DNA of 64,000 nucleotides from Carex sylvatica (GCA_964058845.1 CAXKVR010000376.1:151518-215517), one strand, 5' to 3'; counted from the first letter of the stretch, positions 45,690 through 58,795 are shown. Notes: a model not told the origin generated them from the sequence alone. Numbers and translations: made by a program.

Positions 45690-46290
45690 AGTCACCAAAA
45701 AGCATAATACATCCGCAAATAAGAATGCACTCCATATATCAGCAATCAAAGGAAAGGAAGGGGAGCAAAGGGAAGTAGCGCCATGATCGGACCTGACTAA
45801 GGAGTTTAGTAGCTCCAGATTGGAAAATTTGGGCGAGGAGAAAAGAGAAAATGAGCAAACTAGGTGTGAAGTCTTTACAGGGGAAGCTTATCAATTTAAA
45901 CCCAATTGGATATTTCGTGAGGGGGCAAAAAAAATATCGAATCGGATTTCGTTAACTAATTAGATACTCGATAAAAAATAATTCTTTAACTTATATTTTC
46001 TAATATTTTGACTTGTAATTTCTGATTCTCTAACCTATAATTCTAATTACCAATCATAATTCAAAAAAATTATTTTAATTTTAACTCTAAATTTAACCCG
46101 AATTACAAATCAAACATTCAGAAAGAGACAAAAAAGTTTCAGAGAGGAGCAAAGTCGATCGAAACATTCATATCTCCACTAAAACTCGAAATTCAGGAAG
46201 CAGCTGCTCCCCCGGGACTACATGGGTCTCCCCCGCCCTTGAGTCTTTGTATAAACTTTTCGATATTTCTCACCCTCGAATTGAGAATTG
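45690..46290. other. AT-rich intergenic DNA
   Basis: No gene or bordered repeat seen. Confidence 0.5.
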
Positions 46291-46291
46291 C

Positions 46292-46428
46292 TATCCTCTG
46301 CGGAGCTTTTAATTTGGTCTGTTTGTTTTGATCGAGTAGACCAGATCAGATCTCAAAATTTAGACCCCTCTAATCTGATCTGTCTGATCAAAACAAACAG
46401 ATCAGATTAAAAGCTCCGCATAGGATAC
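46292..46428. repeat. Small inverted-repeat element with TATCCTCTGC end
   Basis: TATCCTCTGCGGAGCTTTT (46293) is mirrored by AAAAGCTCCGCATAGGATA (46410-46428). The stem continues with TCTGTTTGTTTTGATC / GATCAAAACAAACAGA, giving about 45-bp arms. Confidence 0.75.
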
Positions 46429-47034
46429 CTATCCCTCGAATTGAAGGGTGACTTTGGTGAACTTTTGCACATTTTCTCTTTTCTTTGTTCTTCTTTCTCT
46501 TTATAGATACTGCTTTGAAGCACAATCTTAAGTGCATTCATTTTAATATAAACTCGAGGTGAATGCGTTAGCATACAAGGATCAAATTTTGGTCCAATTC
46601 TAACATACACATCAATGTAATCTGTCTCGTATTTAATTTGTCCCGTGGATATATCGGTTGGATATAGATTAAAATTATTTTTATCAGATTCAATTGGATC
46701 CAATCAAGCATGTATATTAATTTGAGTACCTTTTTTTTTTTTGTTAAACGAGTAACGTGCTGTTGGTTCGTTTCAGTGGAATAACAGATAAAAAATTGTT
46801 TAATAGAGATGCGGATTCGTTGGGAATTTTTTTGTGAATATTTAGATTTAATGGCTTGGGCAAAGATATTGTGCTGCCGATAGATGGCTGCACCCCTGTT
46901 TCTCTATTTTCTACCACCTCCTTTTATTCCCCGCGCACGGAAATTGATAATTTACATTTAAAAAAATAAAAAAATCAAGAAGAAAGATAATTTCGGGTCA
47001 CAAATTGTTTCAAGGGCCCAATATATACATACAT

Positions 47035-47208
47035 CGAGGAGGATTCAATTACACCCATTTTTAGTGATACTGAATTACATTCTCTATTTCTAAACTTTTC
47101 AAATTTCAACATATTTATCATGTTGAACGGTTTAGATCGACTATTTGAACTTTAAAAACATAGAGTGTAATTCGGTGTCACCAAAAAAGAGTATAATTGA
47201 ATTCCTCG
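47035..47208. mobile_element. Palindromic MITE, end type GAGGATTCAATTACACC, shortened
   Basis: Ends CGAGGAGGATTCAATTAC and GTATAATTGAATTCCTCG. It keeps GTGATACTGAATTAC and its mirror, plus CATGTTGAACGGTTTAGATCG, but lacks most of the inner arms found in the copy at 25898. An internally deleted member. Confidence 0.7.
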
Positions 47209-47449
47209 TATATATATATTTAATCGTGATAGCTTCTATCAGCTTTATCAAAAATATATATATATATTATGAGTAACATAATAAAAATTAAACTTTTTTT
47301 TTTTGAAAACCGGACAGACCCTGCCAGATATTGTATAATCTCATCACCTTATAACTAAAATGCCGTTTATTTAATGTTTTGCATGAGAAGGATTGCTGAA
47401 TTATTCAGCGTATGTGCTTGAGCAGAAACACGTAATGATATACTTTCTC

Positions 47450-47877
47450 GAATAGAACTAGGGTAGTTTTTTTTAATTTCACTGAGTTCTTTGGTGAATT
47501 CAATTCTAAAATCTGTCAAATTGGCTTTAAATGACGAATCTGAATCGTTGAAATCCGTCTATCTTGGATAGTTTTTTTAATTTCACTGAGTTCTTTCGTG
47601 AATTCAATTCTAAAATCTGTCAAATTGGCTTTAAATGACGAATCTGAATCGTTGAAATCCGTCTATCTTACGAGTGATGCGTCTACATGCGACACTTTTA
47701 AACAATTGAGTTAATTTAGTATTAAGTCATTCGGTCAAAATTAGATAGTTAATGAATTAATTTTAATATGTTTATTTTTTAAATATTTTTTGACTGCTTA
47801 GTTAATAAATTAGAAGAGTTTTAGACTTGAGTTCATCAAGAAGTTCGGTGAACTTAAGAACACCCTAGTTCTAACTC
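47450..47877. mobile_element. Palindromic MITE, end type GAGTAGAACTAGGG (copy 2), with internal duplication
   Basis: Left end TAGAACTAGGG (47453), right end CACCCTAGTTCTAACTC (to 47877). The left arm is duplicated in tandem (47465-47569 and 47570-47669, about 105 bp each, almost identical). The shared core CTTACGAGTGATGCGTCTAC is present. Confidence 0.8.
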
Positions 47878-48089
47878 GGAAACAAATTTGCTGTGATCCG
47901 AATTGGATGAACAGTATCCTGAAATTTCTGCTTTTCCAAATCCAATTGTTGATTTATTTTTAAGATACGTGCACAGAAAAACTAGCTGTTTGACGATGCG
48001 TGCACAGAAAAAATTGAATGGTTAGATTTAAAAAAATAGATATTTTAGAATACTATTCATCCAATTCGGATCACAGCAGATTTCATTCC
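47878..48089. mobile_element. MULE-type MITE with GGAAACAAATTTGCTGTGAT end (copy 2)
   Basis: Starts GGAAACAAATTTGCTGTG, ends CACAGCAGATTTCATTCC. Flanked by a perfect 10-bp direct repeat GTTCTAACTC (47868-47877 and 48090-48099). The duplicated bases are the very end of the neighbouring palindromic MITE. Same family as 11152-11356. Confidence 0.87.
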
Positions 48090-48099
48090 GTTCTAACTC

Positions 48100-49545
48100 T
48101 ACTTTCTCTCACCTTAGCCATAATTTCAGGCCACCAAGGCACCAATTGGTTTAAGAGTCCAATATGACCCAAAATGCTCAATCTTCTTTTACTTGCTGAA
48201 TGCAGTGAAGAGGTAAAAAGATGTCAAAACTTAAAAGCAATAAATAACTTATTCTTTATTGGCTATGAGCAATATTTACTTGATGTTAGTTAAATGGATT
48301 GAATAATGAATATTTCTATAAACCGCTATATATATATATTTTTTTTTATCTCGCTGCACAACTATTTGATCATAATTATTAACATGGTGTTTTTTTAACT
48401 TAAATTTTCCTCCAATATTTGCATAAATTTATGTAAACTTAGCGCACTTGATATGCAAAATTATTTAGGTATGATGTTAAAAAAAATTAGATTACTTATA
48501 TATTCAAAGTAGACAAAGTTATGTGTGCATACAAAGTAGACAAAGTTACTTAGTACTGCGCTTATTATGTTATTATTTCAAATAAATTAACCAACAATAT
48601 TGTTCAGAACGTATAGATTTGACATTAAAAAATTTAATGCTAATTTTCTATATTAATTTATACAGTTATTTTTTATTACGTCATGTTTTTTTTTTTAATT
48701 GTGACGGATGATGATAATAGTCACAACACAAATGATCACGACACGTTTGTCACGCTATGACTAAACATGACGTAACCAATCACATTTGATCAAGTATAAA
48801 GGTTTAGAGAAAGGGAAAATATTGTATTAATCTTGTGTATTGGTTACAATTACATGAGACCTATTTAGAGACTTAATTATGATTAATTCTAAATATCTTC
48901 ATGTACTAATTATTTCCTACTTACCACATTTATATTTCTAATTATCTCTCATACTGAACACTAGCTAAATATCTCCGATGTACAACTCTATTATCACGTG
49001 TAGTCATATTTAACTATATTAATTTTTTTTTAAAATTTTTAAATTAGTTGAAGTAAGAAAAAATAAAAATATAAGAATAAGAAAAAAATGTAAACTACAT
49101 AAACACTTAACAACAGACAACAAATAATAACATCTAACTCCTTTAGGTCAAAAGACTCGAAGGAATAAAATAACTATCTTTTTGTTTGTTTTAGAATTGT
49201 TTCTAGGTCACACGGCCACACACTATTTCCTGCTTTCGGCAGAAATCGAACCCACTCTTCCAAAGAAGAAATGAGAAATCTTATGAAGCTGCCATCGACT
49301 AGAGCTTAAAAGTCGATACTAGAGGAGGTTGAAAGTGTCGGTATATGATAAAATAAATAATGAAATTGTGTTATTTTGGTCACGTTATGTATGATATTGT
49401 GTCGTATGTTGTGCCACGCACTGACGGATCCATAAAAGAATTATGTTACTTGAATTTAAGAACTGGGTTTCATTTATTGTTGTTATAGAAACTTTTTTCG
49501 CGCAATTTCACACTCTTGTCTCAACTCTCAAGTCCTTGGAATTTG
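48100..49545. other. AT-rich intergenic DNA
   Basis: No gene seen. 48690-48790 carries GTGACGG, CACGACACG and GTCACG words like those at 42.6-43.1 kb and 59.5-59.9 kb. Confidence 0.45.
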
Positions 49546-49554
49546 GAAGGATCC

Positions 49555-49708
49555 GTATCCTCCCAGGTATCTGACTCAACACAATTGAAACGGACGTTTC
49601 AGATTAGGATTCGGAAGGAGGGGCAGGATTATTTGTGCTTTGAGATGCGTGTCAATCCATTTTAGAACCGTCCGATTCAATTCTACTCAGTCAGGTAACC
49701 TGAGGAGT
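49555..49708. repeat. Small inverted-repeat element with GTATCCTCCC end
   Basis: GTATCCTCCCAGGTATCTGA (49555) pairs imperfectly with TCAGGTAACCTGAGGAGTTA (49690). It belongs with the other TATCCTC-ended small foldbacks. Confidence 0.55.
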
Positions 49709-50199
49709 TACGAATTCTGGAATCCATTGGAACGAGAAAGAAGGATATTCTGAAAAAATCCCCGAGATTTGCATCGCCAAAAAGCCTACTCTCTTATTCT
49801 GCCGATTTTTTATTAATAGAAAATAAATTAATAAAATATCGAAATATGTAGAATGGAATTTGTTATGCCGTCTCAACGGACGGTACATTTTTTTCCGTCC
49901 GGTTTATTCTAATTAATCTCCCGATCAAATCAGCGGTAAAAAAATTAAAATTAAAATCCAGACGGTGAGATCCGGGATTTAGCATAAAAAAAAAATTCCA
50001 AACGAAAAAAGTAAGACCCGTCCGATTTTCCTTTTTTGTTTTGTTTTTTATATTATAATATTATTATATTATATTATACTACAGAATAAAATTATAATAT
50101 TATTATATTATATTATATTATGATTTTCTATATATTATATTATTTTTATATTATATTATTATATTAATATACTTATATATATTTATATATATTTTATTA

Positions 50200-50595
50200 T
50201 GAGTAGAAATAGGGTGTTCTTAAGCTCACCAAAGTGTTTGGTAAGCTTAACTCCAAAACTCATTAAATTGGTTTCAAATAATGAATTCGAACCGTTAGAA
50301 CCCGCTTATCTTACGAGTGATGCGTCTACATGTGAAAATTTTAAACGTTCGAATTAAATTTAGTATAAAGTCAATCGGTCAAAATTAAAAGGTTAATAAA
50401 TTAATTTTTAGTGCATTTATTTTTTCAACGTTTTTTGACCGCTTGACTTTATACTAAGTTAATTCGAACGTTCAAAATTTTCACACGTAGATGCATCACT
50501 CGTAAGGTAGGCGGGTTTCAACGGTTCAGCTTCGTCATTTGAAACCGATTTGATGGATTTTGAAGTTAAACTCACCAAACACCCAAGTTATACTC
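50200..50595. mobile_element. Palindromic MITE, end type GAGTAGAAMTAGGG (copy 3)
   Basis: TGAGTAGAAATAGGGTG at the left and a mirrored, slightly decayed right end ATACTC. Arms contain GAACCGTTAGAACCCGC and CTTACGAGTGATGCGTCTAC in inverted pairs with a short loop. Flanking TA suits a TA target site, but the flanks are AT repeats. Confidence 0.85.
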
Positions 50596-50715
50596 TTATA
50601 TTATTATATTATTTTTTGTTTTTATATTATATTATATTATATTATATTATTATAAATTTATAATATATTACATTATATTTTTTTTTATGTTATATTATTA
50701 TATTATATTATATTA

Positions 50716-51130
50716 TGAGTAGAACTAGGGTGTTCTTAAGCTCACTAAAGTGTTTGGTGAGTTTAACTCCAAAATTTATCAAATTGGTTTCAAATGATGA
50801 ATCCGAACCGTTGAAACCCGCCTACCTTACGAGTGATGCATCTACATGTGAAAATTTTAAACGTTCGAATTAATTTAGTATAAAGTCAAGCGGTCAAAAA
50901 ATGTTCAAAAAATAAATGCACTAAAATTAATTTATTAACCTTTTAATTTTGACCGGTTGACTTTATACTAAATTAATTCAAATGTTTAAAATTTTCACAT
51001 GTAGACGCATCACTCGTAAGATAGGCAAGTTCTAACAGTTCGAATTCGTCATTTAAAACCAATTTAATGAGTTTTAGAGTTAAGCTTACCAAACACTTTG
51101 GTGAGTTTAAGAAAACCCTATTTCTACTCA
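50716..51130. mobile_element. Palindromic MITE, end type GAGTAGAACTAGGG (copy 4)
   Basis: Best-preserved copy: TGAGTAGAACTAGGGTG at the left, CCCTATTTCTACTCA at the right, almost fully palindromic over 415 bp, set in an AT-repeat array. Confidence 0.87.
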
Positions 51131-51426
51131 TAATATAATATATATAAGTATATTAATATAATAATATAATATAAAAATAAAAAATAATATAATATAATAT
51201 AATATATATAAAATCATAATATAATATAATATAATATATATAAAATCATAATATAATAATATAATATTAAAAAAATATAATAAATAATATAATATAATAA
51301 AAAATAAAAAATAATATAATATAATATATATAAAATCATAATATAATATAATATAATATAATAATATTAAAAATATATATAATATAATATAATATAATAT
51401 AATAATATTAAAAAATATATATATAA

Positions 51427-51830
51427 TTTGGCTAATATAACATTAGTGTCATTTTAGCTTATATAACACCAACTCTAAAATCTATCAAATCGATTTCGAA
51501 CGACTAATCCAAACAGTTCAAACTGGTTTACATTATGAGTGATGTATTTACATACAATTTTTTTATATTTTTGAGTTATTTTAGTATCAAATCAAGCGGT
51601 CAAAAGTGTGAGTTTTTAAGTTAATTTTAATACATTAATTTTTCAATATTTTGGCCGCTTGATTTGATACTAAATAACTCGAAAATATAAAAAATTTGTA
51701 TGTAAACGCATCACTCATAATGTAAATCGGTTTGAACGGTTTGGATTAATCGTTTGAAGTCGATTTGATAGATTTTAGAGTTAGTGCTATACAAGCTGAA
51801 ATGACACTAATGTTATATTAGCCAAACTCA
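51427..51830. mobile_element. Palindromic MITE, end type GAGTTTGGCTAATATAAC
   Basis: Right end GTTATATTAGCCAAACTCA; the left end lacks its first bases (TTTGGCTAATATAACATT). The core (GAGTGATGTATTTACATA, AAATCAAGCGGTCAAAA) is of the same type as the GAGTAGAAC elements, while the outer end matches the element at 61765. Confidence 0.82.
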
Positions 51831-52429
51831 ATAATATTATAATTTTATTTGGTTGTATAATATAAAAAAAGGAAAACTGGACGGGTCTTACTTTTCCGTC
51901 CGGAATTTTTTTTTTTCGCTAAATTCTGGACAGATTTTCCCTCAATGTCCGGATTTTCATTTTTTTTTTCCACTAACACTAATTAGTGTTGACGATCTGG
52001 ACAAATTATTTAGTCCCGTCCCATGGGACGATACATTTATCCCCAATCTAGTCATTTCTTGAAAAAACTCGAAACCAATTCCGTATTTCAATATTTTATT
52101 TATTTCTTTTCTATTAATAAAAAATTCGGCTTATTCCGGGATGAAAAGGTACGCTGACGTGGCGCTATCCTGTCTGTCCGATGGCTACCCCACCACAGAA
52201 CTGAAACAATTCTAAAACCTCTCCATTTATTACACTGGAGAAATCCTGATCCTTAAAGAACCGCGTGGTCTGTTTACCTCAATTTTGAATTAACTGGAGT
52301 GATACTAAGCATTGCGGATCTTCGATGATATTTTTTCTTATTTTTTTTCTATGATGACAATAAATATCTCCAGACACATTCCCTTCAAATTGCATCTCAA
52401 ATTTTCGCAACATACATTCTCTTCTCGCA

Positions 52430-55400
52430 ATGAACTCCCTTGAGTTTATTTTCAAGTAACGTTAACAAAGGATTCTTAAATTTGACCTATTGTTGTAATT
52501 ATTCACTAGAATTTCACTAATCGGATTCTGTTTTTTTTTTTTTTTTTATCACAACAGAGAGCCAGTAGTTCTGAGTCCAAGATCGCACAGTCCAGTTGCT
52601 CATGGTACCTCAAGGAAGCCTTTTTCCGTTAATCTGGTAATAAATTTTTACTTTGATTTTTGTCTTTTGAAGATTTGGGATTTTAATTTGGCTGCAAATC
52701 TTGAGTTTTGCTTTCTTATGCAGATGCAAGGGACGAGGCTTGGTGATTTTAGTGTGAAGGTTATTGGAAAAGTAAGTTTGAACCCAATCATAAATTTTGA
52801 GTCACACAACTCAGCTGAAGGCTCATTTCTGTGCAGATTGTATCGGAATGCATAAAAGGGTTCATTTTTCAGTAAAACTTGACTGTTGGATTGGATGCAA
52901 AAAATCTCAAAACAATGCAGAAGTCAGTAAAATTGCTAACAAGGTCTCAGGATTTGGAAGCAAAAGCATTTCTGTGATAAATTAGAAATTTGAATAAATT
53001 ACATACAAGTCAGGTCGGGTGTTATGACTTATGAAGGTACTGGTACTTGCTGTCTTGTCTGAGCTTAACTCACCTGGTACAACTGCTAGTTTAATTTATT
53101 TTTGACTTCAAACTTCAATGTGTATATGATTAATAAGATGACATAGCTAGGTCTTAATTGGGAGTGTTGATATGATATTTAACTGCTCACCATTTTTTTA
53201 GTCAACGTTCTATAACTTTTGGTTTATTTCTTTTAGGCACAATCAGCTTCAAGTACTGAGAAAATGAATTCTGATAAAGAAGATGCAAAATCAGAAACAT
53301 ATAGCCATGACATGACAAAAGCAATGGGCGCAGGTACGTGGTTTAAGATTTTATTTTCTTACTACTTTTATTATTAAATCAGGGTTTGGCTGTAAACATT
53401 AAGGCATTGTTTGCAAATAACACATAATACTACCAAATTTGCCCTAAGATACGAAGATGTTTTAGAAACTTGCAAACAACAGGTGACCATTGAATCACTC
53501 AATCACTATACTGTAGTATAAACATAATTCTTCTAATTCAAGTAACTCCTTGTTTCTTTGCAAGTGATCCCTTAAAAATGGCATGATGCAAAAATCATAA
53601 TATCATAAATTACTAAATATCTCAGTGCAACTTGCAAGAACACATCTACTAGTGGTTTGGATTTTTGTTTTTTGATAGTTAATTTGAATTGTTTTTGACA
53701 TCTATCTGAATTCTTTCTTTGCTGGTGTATTTTTTTTCTTTTATTTTCAAACTAGTGTTGACATATCGACATGAACTTGGGATGAACTATAATTTCATTC
53801 GGCCTGACCTGATTGTGGGCTCATGCTTACAGGTTTTCTTTTCCAGACAGTTTTGCATTGAATATTGTGCTTTTCTTCGTGCTTATTTTAATGGTTTAAA
53901 CATCTCTTTCTCAGACTCCTGCAGATGTGGACAAGCTTCGGAAAATAGGAGTCAAAACTATTTTCTGCTTGCAACAAAATCCAGATTTAGAGTATCCTTA
54001 ACTTTCTCAATCTATTAAATCTTTATTTCTTTTGCATGCTGCTTTTCTAACTGGAAGAATTGTATATTCATCTGTCTAAACGTAACTTTTTGATAGCCAA
54101 ACTTCTGATAATGGATGTAAATTGTACACATGGTTCATAATATACGTGCCATATTTTTTGAGGGAAAGATGGTGGTCAAGCCTCCTAATTTAAATATCCA
54201 AAGGGGATCCCCCAGCCGGATTTTAAACTTGCGACCTCCCATAGGGAGGGCACTGCTTAATATATGTGCCATTTTGATCCTTGATTTCTATATGGGTTAG
54301 AATGTTTGCCATGCCATAGTAAGTATGGTGACTTTAATACTTTAGCGACCAAGCTGGAATATGTACTATTTCAGTGGCTGACACAGAAGTGCTTTAGTGT
54401 TTGGTGTGCTTTTCTGTTATTGTAGTAAGTTAAACACAGGCATGTCTATACTTTAATTGTTTATTATCTTAAAACTGTACATCAATTATCAGTTTATCAC
54501 TCTATACTACTGAACTCAGGTACTTTGGAGTTGATATTGCTGCTATTCAGGAATATGCACTGAAATGCGGAGACATCGAGCACTGTCGTGCTGAAATCAG
54601 GTAAATTTTAAGGAAATTTGTAACATAATCAGTACCATTATTAAAGTACTCCTTCCAATTATGCAGTTGTGCTTTTTTTTAGGCCGACGAAGCTGTAGGT
54701 AATCTCATTAACCATCAATTATCTAATTTTATGCAGCTAAACTCTCTAATTAAATCAAATTTAATTGCACTGAAGTGACTGAACCCTATTCTAACAATTC
54801 AAACTCCATTGTTCTTCAGTTTTACCTCAAGCATGCATTTGAACACCAGACAACTCGAGAAGGAAAAAAGAAATGAATAAAAGAAAAAGGTTTAATTCAA
54901 GTACCTGGCCAGCTAATAGCAACATCAAACTTAACAAATGATCATGTCCTGGTGATCATCAAGTCACACTGTATATTGTCTTATATTACAATCTTTTTGA
55001 ATGATATATCAAGAACCAATATAATTTTACAAATTATAAAGGTTTCGATGCATTTGATTTAAATATATAATCTCTTTGAAGGAAACATCAACAAACTTTT
55101 TAATTTTTGTAAGTATAGGGATTTTGATGCATTTGATCTGAGACTGAGGCTACCAGCAGTGGTTAGCATACTACACAAGTTGATTAAGCGCAATGGTGGG
55201 GTCACCTACATACATTGTACTGCTGGAATGGGACGGGCACCTGCTGTTGCGGTATGTTTTGCACAAGCTCCTTCAGAATTGAACACTTCGTGCTTACTTT
55301 TTTACTTTTTATATATTTTTATGAGTCTATGGTACATAGCGCACTGTGGTCCGTACTATGTATGCACATCTCTATTTTCAAACTCCAAACAGTCGATCCG

Positions 55401-58400
55401 AACCACTCAACATGATCTCCATATGAAAAGGTGCTTGCATGTCAAATTTTACATTTTTTTAGATTTTTTTTACTATTTTTCTAGATAGGTACAAAATCAC
55501 TTGATCTAAAAATTCTGGACCATCTGAAAGTAGTGATTTTCTACCTTATCTAAAATATAGTAAAAAATTCTAAAAAATGTAAAATTTGGCCTCCAAGTAC
55601 AATTTCATATGGAGATCATGATGGACTATTCGAATTGACTATTTGAACTTTGAGAACGAAAATATAGATCCATAGTTTGGACCAAAGTGCACTATGCATA
55701 GTACCATAACCTCACTCTTTTTCTATCCCTATCTTTTGAAAACTTGACAGATATGCCTGGCCATAATGTGTCACCTATGTTGCACGAATACATATACAAG
55801 TACTGTATCTAATAGCATTCCAATACTGCGCTACAACATTTGTCAAAAATCTAGGATATGATATGGCTGTAAATATATCACTCTTTTTGTAAATAATTAA
55901 CTTAAGTGTTTCTAACTAAAATAAATGTGAAATATACACCTCTTAAAAAATATTAAAATTGAATGGTTTATTTTAAATAAATTCACAACAAGTGAGGCTA
56001 TGGTACTATGCATAGTGCATATTGGTTCGTACTAAGGATCAATATCTTCGTTTTCAAATCCCAAACAGACGATATGAACCATTCAACATGATCGCCATAT
56101 GAAAATGTACTTGCGGACTAAATTTTACATTTTTAGAATTCTTTTACTATTTGTTTAGATAGGTAGAAAATTACTACTTTTGAATGGTCTAGAATCTTTA
56201 GATCAAGTCATTTTGTACCTATCTAAACAAACTAAAAAAATTCTAAATAATGTAAACTTCAGTCAATTATTTCATAAAGAGAAGACAGATGAAAAGAGAG
56301 AAATAATCAATTAGTGTCCGTTCTGACTGCTCTTACCCACAGCACTTAAATTCTATCTGTAACTTTGTTGTACATTTTACAAAACAAAGGGCAGGGGGAG
56401 ACACATGTCCCCCCTACTAAAAAAATGTAAGAATATGCTTACTTTTGTTTATGGTATTTTGACACTTTTTTGTTATAATATGCTTGTAAGTTGTAAGTAA
56501 AATAATTTCCTGGCTGACTGGTTCAGATCCTGAAAGCAGACCATCAAAATATAAGAAATTACAAAGTACTGCCATACAATAACAAAATACCTAAAATATT
56601 CATTGTCTCCATCATTAATTAATGTTTTTCTTTTTTCACAGGTCGCATACATGTTTTGGATTCTGAATTACTGGCTTAATGAAGCATATCATCTTTTACT
56701 GGTAACATTTCCAACTTTTAATGTGATGTCCTTATTTGTTATATTATATGTCTGTCAGTTATGTATTCAGGCGATGTTTTTAGAAAGCAAACTTGGTAGT
56801 AGCTAAATTTCTATACTATGTAACATCTTTTTAGAGAAGTAAACTTGAAAGGCTTGTTTGTGATATGTTTTAACCATCCAATAACCAATTTTTGGTACGC
56901 AATTTTCAATGAAGTTCTGTATATAAATGATTTTTTTATTTTTTTTAGGAAGAAAATTCAGGGTATATTCTTTTGTCAAAGAAGAAGGATATTCGTATAA
57001 TCATTTTCTAGCATGCACTTTGAATAATACTGACTTATTATGTTGATCTTTAGAGCAAGAGACCTTGTTTCCCGAAATTGGAAGCCATTAAAAATGCAAC
57101 TGCTGATATGGTAAGTTGTTTTCATTCCTTTCAGAATTCCAACTAATTTTGTAGAAGTTTGTATACGATATACTTGTTCACCATTATCTGCCAATTTTTT
57201 ACATCGGTTAAATAATTTGATTCATAAATAGTTTTGCTTATTTTGTCACCCCTTCTCACCTAATGCTAATTGATTGGCCTTTTATTTCTATTATTTGTGT
57301 AATCTTAGCTGACAGGCATATCAAAGAGTACTGTTACTCTTTCATGGCAAGGCAGTAACTGTTCCACAGTAGAAGTTTCTGGACTAGATATTGGTTGGGG
57401 GCAGGTAATTTTGCTCAATAGATTGCATTGACTATTGAAACCTTTTTACTAATTGCACTGAGAAATCTTAGAATTTGTAATTTGCTCTAGAAACTTAATA
57501 GAGGAGACCAAATTATTGGGGAGTTACCTTACCTATCTAAAACTTTCTTTTTGATATGTGTAGTATGAGTGAGTTCAGTTCGGCATAGTGTGAAATCAGT
57601 GTTTTTATGGAACAGTGAATGACCAAACTTTCTTTGCTGTAGTTTCTCTCTGTTTAAGTTTTCAGTACTCATATCCATGATTTAATGAGTTGATGAGCTA
57701 AATAAAGCTTCCTTCACTTTTATTCCAGAGGATACCTTTGATATATGACAAGGAAAAAGGTGTATGGAGTCTTAAGAGGGAATTAGCTGTGAGTTGGTCT
57801 AATTTTGCAATGTTAACAATTATTAAATGATTTGGTTATAATGCTCTCTTCCAAGGATTCTTTTTTTTTGCTGGTAGACCAAAGGCGATCTCTCTTCCAA
57901 AGATGTTGTAGCAGATTTTGGTACTTAGTGCTACATAATACCAATATAACCAGATGAATCCCTATATTTTTTTCTCATCCTTTGTGGTTAAATTGTTGAT
58001 GCTATTTAAGAGCTCAATTGGTGCTTAAGCATCAAGACACCATTGAACTGGTACAATACCGTGCAAGTAACCTTTTGGTGAGAACCAAAACTATGCTAAG
58101 TCACTCCACAGATGGTAGGTCCAAATTGCAATCGATCTTGCAGGAAGAACAAAGATGCTTGTAAAAGCCTGATCTAGAATTACCGGCATCTCCATGGTAT
58201 TTTCGAGTCTTTTTTATTTATTTATTAATGCTTTGAAGGATGGGCGCTATGAATACAAGTACGTAGTTGATAGTGAATGGAAATGCAATGAAAATGAAGC
58301 TTTAACAAGCCCAAATGGAGATGGACATGTGAACAACTATATCGAGGTAAGGTTATATTCAAATTAAAAATGTGAAAGAAGAAACTTATCTGGATAGATC

Positions 58401-58795
58401 CAGAAATGTTTTGTTTGTGTCATAGTGTCTTTTATGGTTATCAGGCATGTAGGTGCAGGTCCAGTACCTACCCTGATTGTTTTTGGTACATCACCGTCAT
58501 ACAAAATTCATTTTGAGTTGAGAAAACCACCTACGTACTCTGCTATTTGACATCACCCCTTCAAACTTTTGATTTGTGTGTCACTATAAAATTTGCCATG
58601 TAAAATTGTGTAAATGTGAAGATTATTATTTCATATGCATAAAGAGTCTTATTATTATTTTTTATATAGGTTTACGGTGAAGGCTCAAATAAGGAGGAAA
58701 GAGAATTGCGTAACCGTTTAACCAGTGAAAACTGTGATTTGACAATGGAGGAAAGGTTGATGATTAGAGAATTTCTAGAACAATTTGGCGAGTGA
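52430..58795 (+). CDS. SEX4: SEX4-type phosphoglucan phosphatase (starch degradation)
   Basis: Fourteen exons: 52430-52455, 52558-52636, 52724-52771, 53237-53333, 53756-53832, 53915-53991, 54520-54600, 55119-55251, 56642-56701, 57054-57110, 57309-57404, 57729-57788, 58239-58346 and 58670-58795. Phases agree throughout and give 374 aa (Arabidopsis SEX4 379). Residues 1-80 are Ser-rich, consistent with a chloroplast transit peptide. The dual-specificity phosphatase domain follows: [18 protein letters not shown], the general acid Asp163 in RDFDAFDLR, and the active site HCTAGMGRA (Cys195, HCX5R). Then comes the CBM48 glucan-binding domain with DIGWGQRIPL and [15 protein letters not shown], and a C-terminal helix. 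SEX4 removes phosphate from starch so that amylases can degrade it at night. Intron 8 (55252-56641) holds two palindromic MITEs. The 26-nt first coding exon is the least certain part. A likely poly(A) signal, AATAAA, is at 58964. Confidence 0.95.
55322..55714. mobile_element. Palindromic MITE in SEX4 intron 8, end type GAGKCTATGGTAC (full)
   Basis: TGAGTCTATGGTACATAGCG at the left, GCATAGTACCATAACCTCA at the right. Arms carry CATGATCTCCATATGAAA and AAATTTTACATTTTTTTAGA with mirrored partners. Transcribed as part of the SEX4 pre-mRNA, it would form a hairpin of nearly 200 bp. Confidence 0.85.
55994..56262. mobile_element. Palindromic MITE in SEX4 intron 8, end type GAGGCTATGGTAC (partial)
   Basis: TGAGGCTATGGTACTATGC at the left and the full left arm; the right arm stops near 56262 after AATTCTAAATAATGTAAA, without the outer end. 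Same family as 55322, 280 bp away and in the same orientation. Confidence 0.75.

Larger units (their letters stand above)
49802..52129. mobile_element. MULE-like non-autonomous element with AT-repeat core (copy A), nest of three MITEs
   Basis: Inverted ends of about 260-280 bp: CCGATTTTTTATTAATAG on the left, mirrored at 52129. The inner TIR has GACGGGTCTTAC-type and GTCCCATGGGAC-type words. Flanks CTTATTCTG (49793-49801) and CTTATTCCG (52130-52138) form a 9-bp target duplication with one mismatch. The core is ATTATATTAT/TATAATATAA repeat interrupted by palindromic MITEs at 50200, 50716 and 51427. No coding capacity. It ends 300 bp before the SEX4 start codon. Confidence 0.85.
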
